Notes: generated from the letters alone by a model not told the origin. DNA of 64,000 bases from Roseovarius sp. SCSIO 43702 (GCF_019599045.1 NZ_CP080623.1:1696501-1760500), one strand, 5' to 3'. Counted from the first letter of the stretch, positions 19,682 through 28,709 are shown. Program-made: numbers and translations.

Positions 19682-20259
19682 GCTTCTACCGGAAGAAGGT
19701 TAAGGAAATTCTGCAAGAGCGCGTGGCCATGCTGCGAGGCGATCGATTCGGGGTGGAACTGCACGCCCTCGATGGGAAGCTCGCGGTGCCGCAGCCCCAT
19801 GATCGTCCCGTCCTCGAGCGCGGCGGTCACTTCGAGCGCGGCGGGCAGGCTGTCACGCTCCACCACGAGCGAATGATAGCGCGTCGCCTCGAAGGGCGAG
19901 GGAAGGCCCGCGAAGACGCCGGCACCCTCGTGATGGACGTGGCCCATCTTGCCATGCACGATCTCGGAATGGCGCACGACACGCCCGCCGAAGGCCTGGC
20001 CGATGGTCTGATGCCCGAGGCAGACCCCGAGCAGCGGCACGCGCGCCTCGGCCGCGGCGAGGGTCAGCGGGAGGCAGATGCCGGCCTGGTCGGGATCGCA
20101 GGGACCGGGCGAGAGGAGGATGCCGGCGGGCCGCATCGCCATCGCCTCGTCGACGGTGAGCGCATCGTTGCGGCGCACGACGACCTCGGCCCCCAACTCG
20201 CCCACGTAATGCACGAGGTTGTAGGTGAAGCTGTCGTAATTGTCGATGAGAAGCAGCAT
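19678..20259 (-). CDS. trpG: Anthranilate synthase component II (glutamine amidotransferase)
   Basis: Supplies ammonia from glutamine to TrpE; the same subunit may also serve p-aminobenzoate synthesis. It is a 193-residue class I amidotransferase with nucleophile C80 in GVCLGHQ and the His/Glu partners in VQFHPES (H169, E171). It is the first gene of the trpG-trpD-trpC-moaC-moeA operon. Its partner trpE lies about 5 kb away in a different transcript. I see no leader peptide with tandem Trp codons in the 125 nt upstream. Confidence 0.95.
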   Translation of the reverse strand: MLLLIDNYDSFTYNLVHYVGELGAEVVVRRNDALTVDEAMAMRPAGILLSPGPCDPDQAGICLPLTLAAAEARVPLLGVCLGHQTIGQAFGGRVVRHSEIVHGKMGHVHHEGAGVFAGLPSPFEATRYHSLVVERDSLPAALEVTAALEDGTIMGLRHRELPIEGVQFHPESIASQHGHALLQNFLNLLPVEA

Positions 20260-20384
20260 CTCGGAACTCTTCGGGTTTTGGGGGCTGGAGGCCGCGCCCC
20301 CCGTCGCGGTATAGTTGTTCAGGCTTGCGGAAGGGCGTCAAGGGGCGCACCTTCGCTTGCGGGACATAAAGAAGCGGGGCGAGG

Positions 20385-21836
20385 ATGGCGAGCAAATTCA
20401 TAGCCGGTGTGCTGGCGGGAACCGTGGTGTCGGCCCTGGGCCTGGGCGCGGCGTCGCTGATGACCGATCTGCCGGGGCAGGAGGCGCCGCAGGCGGGGCA
20501 GGCGGTGGTGCCGGCCGGGTCGGAGTTCAACCAGTCGCGGGACGACGAGGCGGCGGCGCTTCCGGCGCCGGAAGACACGACGGAGCCCGCCGAGGCGCCG
20601 GAGCTCGCGGCGCCCGCGCCCGATGACCTGAGCGGCCTCGAGGGGGCCGACACGGCGCCCGGCGCGCGGCCCGAGACGGGGCTGGCCGAGGGCGGGTTGC
20701 GCGCGCCCGAGGCGGCGCCCTCCGAGAGCGGGCTGGGGGCGTCCCTGGATGCGCCGGTTCAGCCCAGCCTCCAGGGAGAGGCGCCGGATGCGCCCGCGGG
20801 CGAGGACGACCTGTCGATCTCGACCGAGCCCGCGCAGCCCGCCGCGCCGGACGCGGGCGGAGAGGCGTCGGCCTTCCCCGGTGGTGGCGCGGACGGAGAG
20901 GAGACGGGTATCGCCGAGACGCAACCGGAGGCCGACCCGGCACCGGCGCCCGAGGTCGAAACGGAGGCGCCGCGCTTTCCCGATGCGGAGGCCGGCGATG
21001 AGGAGCTTGCGCTTCTGCCCGAGCCGGAGCCGGAGGAGGCCGAAAAGCCGTCGGGGACCATCGGGAACATGGCGGAGAATGTCGAGACCGGGCGCCTTCC
21101 GGCGGTCGGCGTCGATCCCGAGCCGGAGCCCGAGGAGGTGATGGATGCCGAGACGGACCTGCGCGCGATCAAGGCCCATGCGGAGCCTTTCGACAACGCC
21201 CAGGGCAAGCCCGTCATGGCGGTCGTGCTCATCGACGACGGCACGTCGCCCATCGGGCTCGACGCGCTGTCGGCCTTTCCCTATCCGCTGAGCTTTGCGG
21301 TCGATCCCACGAGCGACGGTGCCGTCGAGGCGATGCGGCGCTATCGAGAGGCGGGGTTCGAAGTGCTTGTGATGGTGGACCTGCCCGAGACGGCCTCGGC
21401 TGCGGATACCGAGACCGCGATGCAGGCGATCCTGACCGAGCTGCCCGAGGCCGTTGCCGTCATGGAAGGCACGCGCGCCGGGCTGCAATCGAGCCGGGAG
21501 GCCGCCGAACAGCTCGCGCCCATCCTGCTCGAGAGCGGGCACGGGCTGGTGCTCTTTTCCAAGGGGCTCGACACGGCGGGCAAGCTCATCGCGCGCGAAG
21601 GGGTGCCGGTGGCGACGGTGTTCCGGGATTTCGACGCGAAGGGCCAGGATGCCACGGTCATCCGGCGCTTCCTCGACCAGGCGGCGTTCAAGGCCGGGCG
21701 CGACGATGACGGCGTGATCATGCTGGGTCGGCTGCGCGCCGAAACGGTGAGCGCGCTGCTGATCTGGGGTTTGCAGGACCGGGCGAACCAGGTGGCGCTG
21801 GCGCCGGTGTCGGCGGTGCTCGACCCCGAAAAGTGA
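20385..21836 (+). CDS. Divergent polysaccharide deacetylase family protein
   Basis: Predicted envelope protein of 483 residues. The N-terminus is a signal-anchor-like helix (about residues 4-26, KFIAGVLAGTVVSALGLGAA). A long Pro/Ala/Glu/Asp-rich low-complexity stretch covers about residues 30-250 and looks disordered and acidic. The folded C-terminal domain (about 275-483) begins AVVLIDDGTSPIGLDAL and includes PYPLSFAVDP and LFSKGLDTAG, as in the YibQ-like divergent deacetylases. Family members are tied to the cell envelope, but their activity is poorly known and the classical metal-binding histidines are not evident. It is divergent from trpG across 125 nt. Confidence 0.8.
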   Translation: MASKFIAGVLAGTVVSALGLGAASLMTDLPGQEAPQAGQAVVPAGSEFNQSRDDEAAALPAPEDTTEPAEAPELAAPAPDDLSGLEGADTAPGARPETGLAEGGLRAPEAAPSESGLGASLDAPVQPSLQGEAPDAPAGEDDLSISTEPAQPAAPDAGGEASAFPGGGADGEETGIAETQPEADPAPAPEVETEAPRFPDAEAGDEELALLPEPEPEEAEKPSGTIGNMAENVETGRLPAVGVDPEPEPEEVMDAETDLRAIKAHAEPFDNAQGKPVMAVVLIDDGTSPIGLDALSAFPYPLSFAVDPTSDGAVEAMRRYREAGFEVLVMVDLPETASAADTETAMQAILTELPEAVAVMEGTRAGLQSSREAAEQLAPILLESGHGLVLFSKGLDTAGKLIAREGVPVATVFRDFDAKGQDATVIRRFLDQAAFKAGRDDDGVIMLGRLRAETVSALLIWGLQDRANQVALAPVSAVLDPEK

Positions 21837-22059
21837 ACCCGATCCTGACGGCGCGCGCGGTGTGTCGGTGGCAGGTGCGGTGGGGCCGGGCCGAATCGGT
21901 GCGACTCGCCCAGTTAATCACGGGTTTCGAGCGGCGAACGCAACGTCGGTATCCATGTCGGTATCGCGTCGGTGCATTCGGGGCCGAAGGGCGTGTTTAA
22001 CGCTGCGCGCGGTGGGGTTCGGTGAAAAACGTCGGGTGAATTTCATGGGAGGCGGCGAG

Positions 22060-22081
22060 GCCCCGGCTCGGGGGCCGGGGC
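22060..22081 (-). terminator. Possible terminator hairpin after the pseudouridine synthase
   Basis: GCCCCGGC and GCCGGGGC form a perfect 8-bp stem with a 6-nt loop, 16 nt past the minus-strand stop at 22098. No U-tract follows, so this is a weak call. The rest of the 261-nt gap 21837-22097 shows nothing recognisable. Confidence 0.3.
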
Positions 22082-22097
22082 GTGCCGGGGGGCCGTA

Positions 22098-22634
22098 TCA
22101 GGCCTCGCGCCAGGTGCCCGGCGCGAGGCCGTCCAGCGTCCAGTCGCCGACCGACCAGCGGACGAGGCGCAGGGTGGGGTGGCCCACATGCGCGGTCATG
22201 CGCCTCACCTGCCGGTTGCGCCCCTCGGTGATCGTCAGGCGGAGCCAGGTGTCGGGCACCGTCTTGCGGACACGCACGGGCGGGGTGCGCGGCCAGAGGT
22301 CGGGCGGGGCGATGCGCGCGACCTTCGCGGGACGGGTCGGGCCGTCCTTGAGCGGGACGCCCGCGCGGAGCGCCGCGAGGGCCTCGTCGGAGGGGATGCC
22401 CTCGACCTGCACGAGATATGTCTTGGGCTGCTTGTGTTTCGGGTCGCTGATCCGGGCCTGGAGGCGGCCATCGTCGGTGAGGATCACCAGCCCCTCGCTG
22501 TCGCGGTCGAGACGGCCCGCCGGATAGACGCCGGGGATATCGACATAGCGCGCGAGCGTCGGGTGGCCCGTGCCCTCGTCGGTGAATTGCGTGAGCACGC
22601 CCATGGGCTTGTTGAAAAGGATGAGGCTGGCCAT
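22098..22634 (-). CDS. rRNA pseudouridine synthase (RsuA/RluE family)
   Basis: Converts a specific uridine of ribosomal RNA to pseudouridine, by similarity to E. coli RluE (23S U2457). It has 178 residues with no S4 domain. It begins [14 protein letters not shown] and carries the catalytic Asp in the diagnostic [12 protein letters not shown] (about residues 39-50) and the family motif [12 protein letters not shown] near residue 145. The frame opens 12 codons earlier, but the RluE-type N-terminus starts at this Met. The target nucleotide is inferred from family only. Confidence 0.88.
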   Translation of the reverse strand: MASLILFNKPMGVLTQFTDEGTGHPTLARYVDIPGVYPAGRLDRDSEGLVILTDDGRLQARISDPKHKQPKTYLVQVEGIPSDEALAALRAGVPLKDGPTRPAKVARIAPPDLWPRTPPVRVRKTVPDTWLRLTITEGRNRQVRRMTAHVGHPTLRLVRWSVGDWTLDGLAPGTWREA

Positions 22635-22730
22635 GCGGAGCTTTGTGGCGCAAGCGGGCGCGCGGGACAAGGCCCGGCCGGCGCGGAGAGAGAGCGGATC
22701 ATGCGCCGGCCGGGAGATGCGGGGGCGGTG

Positions 22731-23351
22731 TCAGTCCGCCCCGCGCAACAGTCCGGCGGGCACCTCGTAGGTCCAGTCCGCGCCGGCGTTCTTCCAGCCA
22801 TTCACGCTCCGGTGGCCGGTATCCTTGTCCTTGTCGCCCTCGAACCCGTCGATGACCGAGTAGAGCGGCACCTCGATCCCGGCAGAGGCGAGCGCGTTGA
22901 CGGCGGCCGCGCTGCGCGTGCCGGAGCGGCACATGACCAGCACCGCCGCCGGGTCTTCCTCCTCGATGAGCGCACGGGTGGCGGGGACGAAGGCGGGGTT
23001 GGCGGTCATGGCGTAGCTTCCCTTTTCCTCGTCGAGGCGGTGGGCGGGATCGACCGTCTTGAGAGGGATATTGGCATCGGCGGCGGTGGGCACGCCCACG
23101 AACATGGTTTCCTCGGGCGTGCGGACGTCGATCAGCAGGATGTCGTCGCGGGCGTCGAGAAGGGCCGCGGCCTCGGCCGCGGTGACGTAGAGGCCGGGCG
23201 TGGTCCGCTTCTTCTGGGGGACCGTGTCGGCGGCGACGCTGCTCGTGATGGCCGGGGCGTCGTCGGCGGCGAGAAGCGGCGCGGGGGCCGCGAGAAGCGA
23301 AAGGCCGAGCGCCAGGGCGGCGAGCGGGGCGGGGTGGAACGGGACGCGCAT
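22731..23351 (-). CDS. Periplasmic rhodanese-like domain protein
   Basis: Exported sulfur-transfer protein of 206 residues with a signal peptide (about 1-29, ending LLAADD). It has a single rhodanese domain: LLIDVRTPEE near residue 72 and an active-site loop MCRSGTRS with C141. The GTG nine bases upstream is also in frame, but the GGAG motif is only correctly spaced (8 nt) for the ATG at 23351, which I chose. The promoter upstream carries an Fnr-type site in class-II position, so expression probably responds to oxygen or nitrogen oxides. The physiological acceptor is unknown. Confidence 0.88.
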   Translation of the reverse strand: MRVPFHPAPLAALALGLSLLAAPAPLLAADDAPAITSSVAADTVPQKKRTTPGLYVTAAEAAALLDARDDILLIDVRTPEETMFVGVPTAADANIPLKTVDPAHRLDEEKGSYAMTANPAFVPATRALIEEEDPAAVLVMCRSGTRSAAAVNALASAGIEVPLYSVIDGFEGDKDKDTGHRSVNGWKNAGADWTYEVPAGLLRGAD

Positions 23352-23380
23352 GATGGTCACTCCGGTAGAGGAATGGCGGT

Positions 23381-23422
23381 GTTATCGGCTCTGCGCGATG
23401 CGGGGGCCTTGATCGAGGTCAA
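23381..23422 (-). promoter_or_regulatory. Fnr/Crp-family class-II promoter for the rhodanese gene
   Basis: On the minus strand TTGACCTCGATCAA (23409-23422) matches TTGA-N6-TCAA; against TTGAT-N4-ATCAA it has one mismatch. A GATAAC -10 lies at 23381-23386. Counting from the -10 puts +1 at 23374 and the centre of the site at exactly -41.5, the class-II activator position. The ATG is 23 nt further on. Confidence 0.65.
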
Positions 23423-23448
23423 GACGCGGCGGGATCGGGTCCGGATTT

Positions 23449-23475
23449 CGAGGGTGGGCGGTCGGCCCACCCTCG
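23449..23475 (-). terminator. Hairpin after the PhyH-like gene
   Basis: A perfect 11-bp stem, CGAGGGTGGGC / GCCCACCCTCG with a 5-nt loop, starts 14 nt past the minus-strand stop at 23489. There is no U-run, but the stem is long and G+C-rich. It would separate this transcript from the rhodanese promoter just downstream. Confidence 0.55.
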
Positions 23476-23488
23476 CGGGGCGGCGGGG

Positions 23489-24298
23489 TCAGCTTCGGAG
23501 CAGGGGAAACTCGGCGCCGGAAAGCGGATCGCCATGCGCTAGGGTCACGCCGGGGAAAGGGGGCGAGGTCACGATGCCCTCGCGGCGCACGAAGCGCGTG
23601 TCATCCCCCACGAGGCGCAGCGAGAACGCGCGGCGCTGCGATGTCTTGCTGCTGTTGGCGGGCGCGCCGTGAATGGTGCGGTAGTCGAAGGCCACCGCGT
23701 CGCCGAGGCTCATGGCCCAGCCGATCACGTCATAGCCCTCGCGGTCGCCGTTGATGTCGGGGATTTCCTCGAGCCCGTCATTCTCGTTGAGCGCCGAGCC
23801 GTCGAACCGCTGCGGGCGATAGAACTTGTCCCACTTGTGCGAGCCGGGGACGAATTCGAGCGTGGTCTCGCGCGGAACTTCGTCGAGGGGGACCCAGAGG
23901 CTGACGGTCTTGGGGCCATCGACGCAGTAATAGGGCGCGTCCTGGTGCCAGGGGGTGGGGACGCCGGTGGCGGCTTCCTTGACGAGGACGTGTTCGTGGA
24001 AAAGCTGCACCTGCCGGCTGTCCATGAGTTGCGCCGCGATCTCGGCGGCGCCGGAATTGAAGATGAAATCCTCGTATTGGGGAATCCGGTTCCAGTTGCA
24101 GTAGTCGACGAAGAACCGCCCGCCGCCGTTCTCGCCCTTGTAGATGCGCGCGTTGGGGTCGGGATCGTCCATGTTGGCGGCAACGCCCGCGCGGAGCGTC
24201 TCGACCCAGTCGGAGAAAACCCCGCGCAGGATGGTCACGCCGTTCTCGCGGAAATCGTCGATGGTGTCGCTGTCGAGCCTGGTGGTCATGGTGGTCAT
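23489..24298 (-). CDS. Phytanoyl-CoA dioxygenase family protein
   Basis: Fe(II)/2-oxoglutarate-dependent oxygenase, probably cytoplasmic, of 269 residues. The iron facial triad is visible as H118 and D120 in PWHQDAPYY and H210 in RTIHGAP, and a downstream Arg (QRRAF) would hold 2-oxoglutarate. Two ATGs fit. GGGAGG sits directly against the first (24307) but 9 nt before the second, so I used 24298. It is divergent from a LysR regulator across 74 nt, an arrangement that usually means the regulator controls this gene. The substrate is unknown. Confidence 0.88.
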   Translation of the reverse strand: MTTMTTRLDSDTIDDFRENGVTILRGVFSDWVETLRAGVAANMDDPDPNARIYKGENGGGRFFVDYCNWNRIPQYEDFIFNSGAAEIAAQLMDSRQVQLFHEHVLVKEAATGVPTPWHQDAPYYCVDGPKTVSLWVPLDEVPRETTLEFVPGSHKWDKFYRPQRFDGSALNENDGLEEIPDINGDREGYDVIGWAMSLGDAVAFDYRTIHGAPANSSKTSQRRAFSLRLVGDDTRFVRREGIVTSPPFPGVTLAHGDPLSGAEFPLLRS

Positions 24299-24372
24299 GG
24301 TGGGCATCCTCCCGTTGATCTGTTGGCCGTGACAGGTTTACAGCGGGCTACGCATCAGGGAAAATAATAACT

Positions 24373-25302
24373 ATGGATAGCGACAATCAGTATTTCAAAT
24401 CCCTGACGCTCCGGCAGATGGCCTATGCGGTGGCGGCGGCGGATCATGGCAACGTGACCCGCGCGGCCCAGCGGCTCAACGTCTCGCAGCCCGCGATCTC
24501 GGCGGCGATCGCCGCGCTCGAGGCGCATTACGGGGCGAGGCTTTTCTCGCGCGCGGCGGGCCAGGGCGTGACGCTGACGCCCTTCGGGATGCGGGCCGTG
24601 GCCGAGATGCGCCTGATGTGCGACGGCGCGCGGCGCGTGGCGGGATTGGGGCGCACGGACGGGGCCATCGCGGGCGAGGTTTCGCTTTGCTGTTACGACG
24701 CCATCGCGCCGCATGTCCTGCCGCCGATCCTGCGACGGATCGAGGCGCGCTTGCCGGGGGTATCGGTGCGGTTCCTCGAGGTTGATCTCGACGGCGCGGT
24801 GGGGGCGCTGACGCGCGGGCAGGCGGACCTCGCGATCACGTATGACCTGGGGCTGGGCGAGGGGCACGAGGCGCGGACGCTCTACGCGGTGCAGCCCGTT
24901 GTGATCTGTGGCGCGGGGCATCCCCTCGCGGCGCGCGCGGCGCCATCGCTGGCCGATCTCGACGGGGAGCGGATGATCCTGCTCGATCAACCCCTGAGCG
25001 CGCAATATGTCATCGGCCTCCTGCGGGCGCGCGGCGCGGTGCCGCGGATCGTGGCGCAGGTGCGCGGGCCGGAGTTGCAGCGCGCGCTGGTGGCGCAGGG
25101 ATTCGGCGTGGCGCTGGTCCACACGCCGCCACCCGAGGGGGCGGTCTATGGCGGCGAGGCGCTGGTCTCGGTGGCGCTTGCCGACGAGTTGGTGCCGCAG
25201 CGCGTGCTGGTTGCGTGCCGGGCCGAGAGTGCGCGGCGTCCGATCCTCGCGGCGGTGCGCGAGGAGATGGTGGCAGCGTTCCGGGAGGATGCGGCGGGGT
25301 GA
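24373..25302 (+). CDS. LysR-family transcriptional regulator
   Basis: Regulator of 309 residues with an N-terminal winged helix-turn-helix. LRQMAYAVAAADHGNVTRAAQRLNVSQPAIS (residues 12-42 region) shows the typical AAQRLNVSQPAIS recognition pattern. A two-lobe effector-binding domain covers about residues 95-300. The gene starts 12 nt after a GGGA motif in an A/T-rich stretch. It is divergent from the phytanoyl-CoA dioxygenase-like gene, its most likely target. It converges on trpE with a 37-nt gap. The inducer cannot be read from sequence. Confidence 0.9.
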   Translation: MDSDNQYFKSLTLRQMAYAVAAADHGNVTRAAQRLNVSQPAISAAIAALEAHYGARLFSRAAGQGVTLTPFGMRAVAEMRLMCDGARRVAGLGRTDGAIAGEVSLCCYDAIAPHVLPPILRRIEARLPGVSVRFLEVDLDGAVGALTRGQADLAITYDLGLGEGHEARTLYAVQPVVICGAGHPLAARAAPSLADLDGERMILLDQPLSAQYVIGLLRARGAVPRIVAQVRGPELQRALVAQGFGVALVHTPPPEGAVYGGEALVSVALADELVPQRVLVACRAESARRPILAAVREEMVAAFREDAAG

Positions 25303-25339
25303 CGGCGGGGGCCGCGCGCGAAACGGGGCGAATTTTCCC

Positions 25340-26851
25340 TTACGTGTTGCCCGAGCCGGTGAAGCGCGCGGCGTCGGCGGCGGCGCGGCGGATGGCGTTC
25401 GACTTGTGGACGGTCTCCATATACTCGGCCTCGGGGTCGCTGTCGTAGACCACGCCGCCGCCGGCCTGGATGTAGAGGTTCTCGTCCTTCACCACCGCGG
25501 TGCGCAGCGCGATGCAGACATCCATGTCGCCTCCCGCCGAGAAATACCCCACGCCGCCGCCATAGACGCCGCGTTTCTCCGGCTCGAGCTCGTCGATGAT
25601 CTCCATCGCGCGGACCTTGGGCGCCCCGGAGACCGTGCCTGCGGGCAGCCCGGCCAGAAGCGCGTCGAGCGCGTCGTGTTCCGGCGAAAGCTCACCCACC
25701 ACGTTCGAGACGATGTGCATGACGTGGGAATACCGCTCGACGATGAATTCCTCGGTAGGGCGCACGGTGCCGATCTTCGAGACCTTGCCGGTGTCGTTGC
25801 GCCCGAGATCGAGCAGCATCAGGTGCTCGGCCAGTTCCTTCTTGTCGGCCATGAGATCGGCCTCGTTCGCGCGATCCTCCTCGGGGGTGGCGCCGCGGGG
25901 CCTCGTGCCGGCGATGGGACGGATCGTCACTTCGTTTCCGAAGACGCGCACGAGGATCTCGGGGCTGGCGCCGATGACCTGGAAGCCGCCGAAATTGAAG
26001 TAGAACATGAAGGGCGACGGGTTGGTGCGGCGCAAGCTGCGGTAGAGCGCGAAGGGGGGCAGACGGAAGGGCTGCGTCCAGCGCTGGCTCGGAACCACCT
26101 GGAAGATGTCGCCCGCGCGGATGTAGTCCTTGGCGCGTTCGACGGCCTTCTTGTAGGCGTCGCGCGTGAAGTTCGAGACGGGCTCGGGGTCGTCGGCGGC
26201 GGCGCCGAGGTCGCGCGCCTGCTGGGGAAGGGCGCGTTCGAGATCGCGCACGGCGTCCATCACGCGCTCGGCGGCCTGGGCGTAGGCCGCGCGGGCGGAC
26301 ATGCCCGAGGCGGCCCAGGCGGGAGAGACGACGATCACCTCGCCCTTGACCCCGTCGAGCACGGCCACGACCGAGGGACGCAGCATCACCGCGTCGGGCA
26401 GGCCCAGCGGATCGGGATTCACGTCCGGAAGGTGTTCCACGAGCCGGATCATGTCGTAGCCGAGATACCCGAAGAGCCCGGCGGAGGCGGCGGGCAGGTC
26501 GTCGGGCAGGTCGATCCGGCTTTCGGCGATGAGCGCGCGGAGCGAGGCGAGCGGATCGGCGCCCTCGTCCTCCCATGCGCCTTCGTCGAAACGGGCGGCG
26601 CGGTTGATGCGCGCGCTGTCGCCGTGGCATTGCCAGACGAGATCGGGTTTCATCCCGATGATCGAATAGCGCCCGCGCACCTCGCCGCCGGTCACGGATT
26701 CGAGCAGGAAGGCGTCACGCGCGGCGCCCGTCAGCTTGAGCATGAGCGAGACGGGCGTGTCGAGATCGGCGGCGAGGCGGGTATAGACCACCTGGTTGCG
26801 CCCCGAGTCGAAGCCGGGGGCGAACGCGTCGAAGGAGGGGGTCAGGTCCAC
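25340..26851 (-). CDS. trpE: Anthranilate synthase component I
   Basis: Makes anthranilate from chorismate with ammonia from TrpG, and is normally feedback-inhibited by tryptophan. It has 503 residues. The C-terminal chorismate-binding domain shows QVVPSQRW, IAGTRPRG, LDLGRNDTGKVS and SGAPKVRAMEIIDELEP in the expected order. An N-terminal LLESV-type element (FLLESVTGGE near residue 48) matches the tryptophan regulatory site. It starts 10 nt after the stop of ppiD, so it is co-transcribed with the periplasmic chaperone gene and not with trpGDC. Confidence 0.95.
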   Translation of the reverse strand: MDLTPSFDAFAPGFDSGRNQVVYTRLAADLDTPVSLMLKLTGAARDAFLLESVTGGEVRGRYSIIGMKPDLVWQCHGDSARINRAARFDEGAWEDEGADPLASLRALIAESRIDLPDDLPAASAGLFGYLGYDMIRLVEHLPDVNPDPLGLPDAVMLRPSVVAVLDGVKGEVIVVSPAWAASGMSARAAYAQAAERVMDAVRDLERALPQQARDLGAAADDPEPVSNFTRDAYKKAVERAKDYIRAGDIFQVVPSQRWTQPFRLPPFALYRSLRRTNPSPFMFYFNFGGFQVIGASPEILVRVFGNEVTIRPIAGTRPRGATPEEDRANEADLMADKKELAEHLMLLDLGRNDTGKVSKIGTVRPTEEFIVERYSHVMHIVSNVVGELSPEHDALDALLAGLPAGTVSGAPKVRAMEIIDELEPEKRGVYGGGVGYFSAGGDMDVCIALRTAVVKDENLYIQAGGGVVYDSDPEAEYMETVHKSNAIRRAAADAARFTGSGNT

Positions 26852-26861
26852 GGGGCACCGC

Positions 26862-28709
26862 CTATTGGAAATTGGCGTGGACGGCGTTGAGCGCCGACTG
26901 GTCGATCGTCACGCCCGCGCGCATCCGGATGTCGGTGGTGAGCGCCTGAAAGAGATCCTGCGACAGGCTGTTGGCCGCCTGGTTCGCGAGGAGGCGCCGG
27001 AGCGTCGCCAGATCGTCGGACGAGGTGTCGGGGGGCGACACCTTGTCGAGGCGGATGAGGAACACCCGGCCCTCGCCGTCGAGCAGCCGCGCGTCGCCCT
27101 CGGTCATGCCGAAAACGGCGTCGATGAATTGCGGCGGGGTGGCTGCGTCGAAGCCCTGGCGGGTGATGTCCTGCGCGGTCTCGACATCGGAATATCCCAG
27201 CTCGGCGAAATCCGTGCCGGAGGCCAGTTCATCGACCTGGGGCTCCACCTCGGCCCGCAGCGCGCGGGTCACGGCATCGTCGCGCCACGCGGCGGTGAGG
27301 CGGTCCCGCACCTCCTCGACCGGCTGGATGCGGGGTTCGTTCACGCCGTCGAGGCGCATGGCGAAGATGCCGCCATCCTCGAGCGTCTCGATCTCGGGGT
27401 AATCGCCTTCGGAGAGCGTGCGGGCGGCGGCGCGGAAATCCTCGTAGGCGCCGATACCGTCGCTCACGCCCTCGTGCCAGTCGATCTGGCCGAGCTCCAT
27501 ATCGGTGTCGCGGGCGAGATCCTCGAGCGTGGCGCCGCCGGCGAGCAGGTCGTCGATGGTCTCGATACGGTCGTCGATGACGCGCCGGGCACGGTCCTGC
27601 GCAAGCTCGTCGCGCAGCATCGGCTCGGCCTCCTCGAAAGGGGTCTGCTGGGCCGTGAGCACGCCGTTCACGCGGTAGAGCGCCGGGCCGACCGGGCTGG
27701 GCGCGGGACCCGCGATCTCGCCGGGCTCGGTCGAGAACACCGCTTCGCCTGCGTCGCCCAGTTCGGAGCGGCTCACGTCGCCGATGTCGATGTCCGAGAG
27801 CGTCAGGCCGCGCGCCTCGACCAGATCCTCGAAGGTGGTTTCACCGGCCTCGAGGGCGGCGCGCGCCTCCTCGGCGGCGGCCTCGTCGGGGAAGACGAGG
27901 CGCTCGACCAGGCGGCGCTCGGGCTGGTTGAACTCGGCCTCGCGCGCCTCGTAGGCGTCGCGCAGGCTCTCCTCGCTCACCTCGACCGTGTCGAGGATCA
28001 TCTCGGGCGTGAGAAGCGCGTAGGTGATCGACTTGGTTTCCGGCGTGGTGAAATCAGGCAGGTGCGACTGATGATAGGTGCGGAGATCATCCTCGGTCGG
28101 GTCGGGAAGGCCGGTCGAGAGATCGCCGCGGTCGAGCACGACCCAGCTTATGTCGCGGCGTTCGCCGAGGTAGTTCAGCACCGTGTCGGCGTAGGCGTCG
28201 GGCGCGCGCACGCCCGCCAGAACGGCGCCCTGGAGGAGGGTGCGGGCGGTCTCGGTGCGCACGTCCTCCTCGAACTGGGCCTCGTTGAGGCCGGCCTGTT
28301 CGAGGGCGAAGCGGTAGGCGTCGCGGTTGAATTCGCCGCCCGGCCCCTGGAAGGCGCGGATGTTGAGGATTTCCTCGCGCAGGTTGGCGTCGCCCACCGA
28401 GATGCCGATGCGGTCGGTCTCGTCCTCGAGCGCGGCGACGGCGATGAGCTGTGCCAGCACCCGGTCGGGAAGGCCGTCGGCCTGGGCCTGCGTGAAGGAC
28501 ATGCGTCCGCCATCCTCGGCCTCGGTCGCGGCAAGCTCGTCGCGCAGCGCGCGGGCGTAGTCCTCGACCGTGATCTCGGTGTCGCCGACGCTGCCGACGG
28601 TGCGGACGGTTCCCGAGAGGTTGGTGATGCCGAACCCGCCAAGCCCGAGGATGAGAAGGCCCATCAATATCCAGACGGCGGTTTTAGACAGGGAGTTTCC
28701 AGACGCCAT
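26862..28709 (-). CDS. Membrane-anchored peptidylprolyl isomerase, PpiD/SurA-like
   Basis: Periplasmic folding factor of 615 residues tethered to the inner membrane. The N-terminus is cytoplasmic with one helix at about residues 11-32 (TAVWILMGLLILGLGGFGI). A SurA-type chaperone domain follows, then a parvulin-like region around residues 255-370 and a helical C-terminus, the PpiD layout. The frame stays open another 132 codons upstream through the aminotransferase gene. MASGNSLSK with GAGGTCG just before it is the natural start. In alphaproteobacteria this gene regularly precedes trpE, as it does here (10-nt gap). Confidence 0.88.
   Translation of the reverse strand: MASGNSLSKTAVWILMGLLILGLGGFGITNLSGTVRTVGSVGDTEITVEDYARALRDELAATEAEDGGRMSFTQAQADGLPDRVLAQLIAVAALEDETDRIGISVGDANLREEILNIRAFQGPGGEFNRDAYRFALEQAGLNEAQFEEDVRTETARTLLQGAVLAGVRAPDAYADTVLNYLGERRDISWVVLDRGDLSTGLPDPTEDDLRTYHQSHLPDFTTPETKSITYALLTPEMILDTVEVSEESLRDAYEAREAEFNQPERRLVERLVFPDEAAAEEARAALEAGETTFEDLVEARGLTLSDIDIGDVSRSELGDAGEAVFSTEPGEIAGPAPSPVGPALYRVNGVLTAQQTPFEEAEPMLRDELAQDRARRVIDDRIETIDDLLAGGATLEDLARDTDMELGQIDWHEGVSDGIGAYEDFRAAARTLSEGDYPEIETLEDGGIFAMRLDGVNEPRIQPVEEVRDRLTAAWRDDAVTRALRAEVEPQVDELASGTDFAELGYSDVETAQDITRQGFDAATPPQFIDAVFGMTEGDARLLDGEGRVFLIRLDKVSPPDTSSDDLATLRRLLANQAANSLSQDLFQALTTDIRMRAGVTIDQSALNAVHANFQ

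Noticed and set aside
20260..20384. Tryptophan attenuator before trpG
   Set aside because: There is a G+C-rich hairpin, but no short leader frame with tandem Trp codons and no U-tract in the right place.
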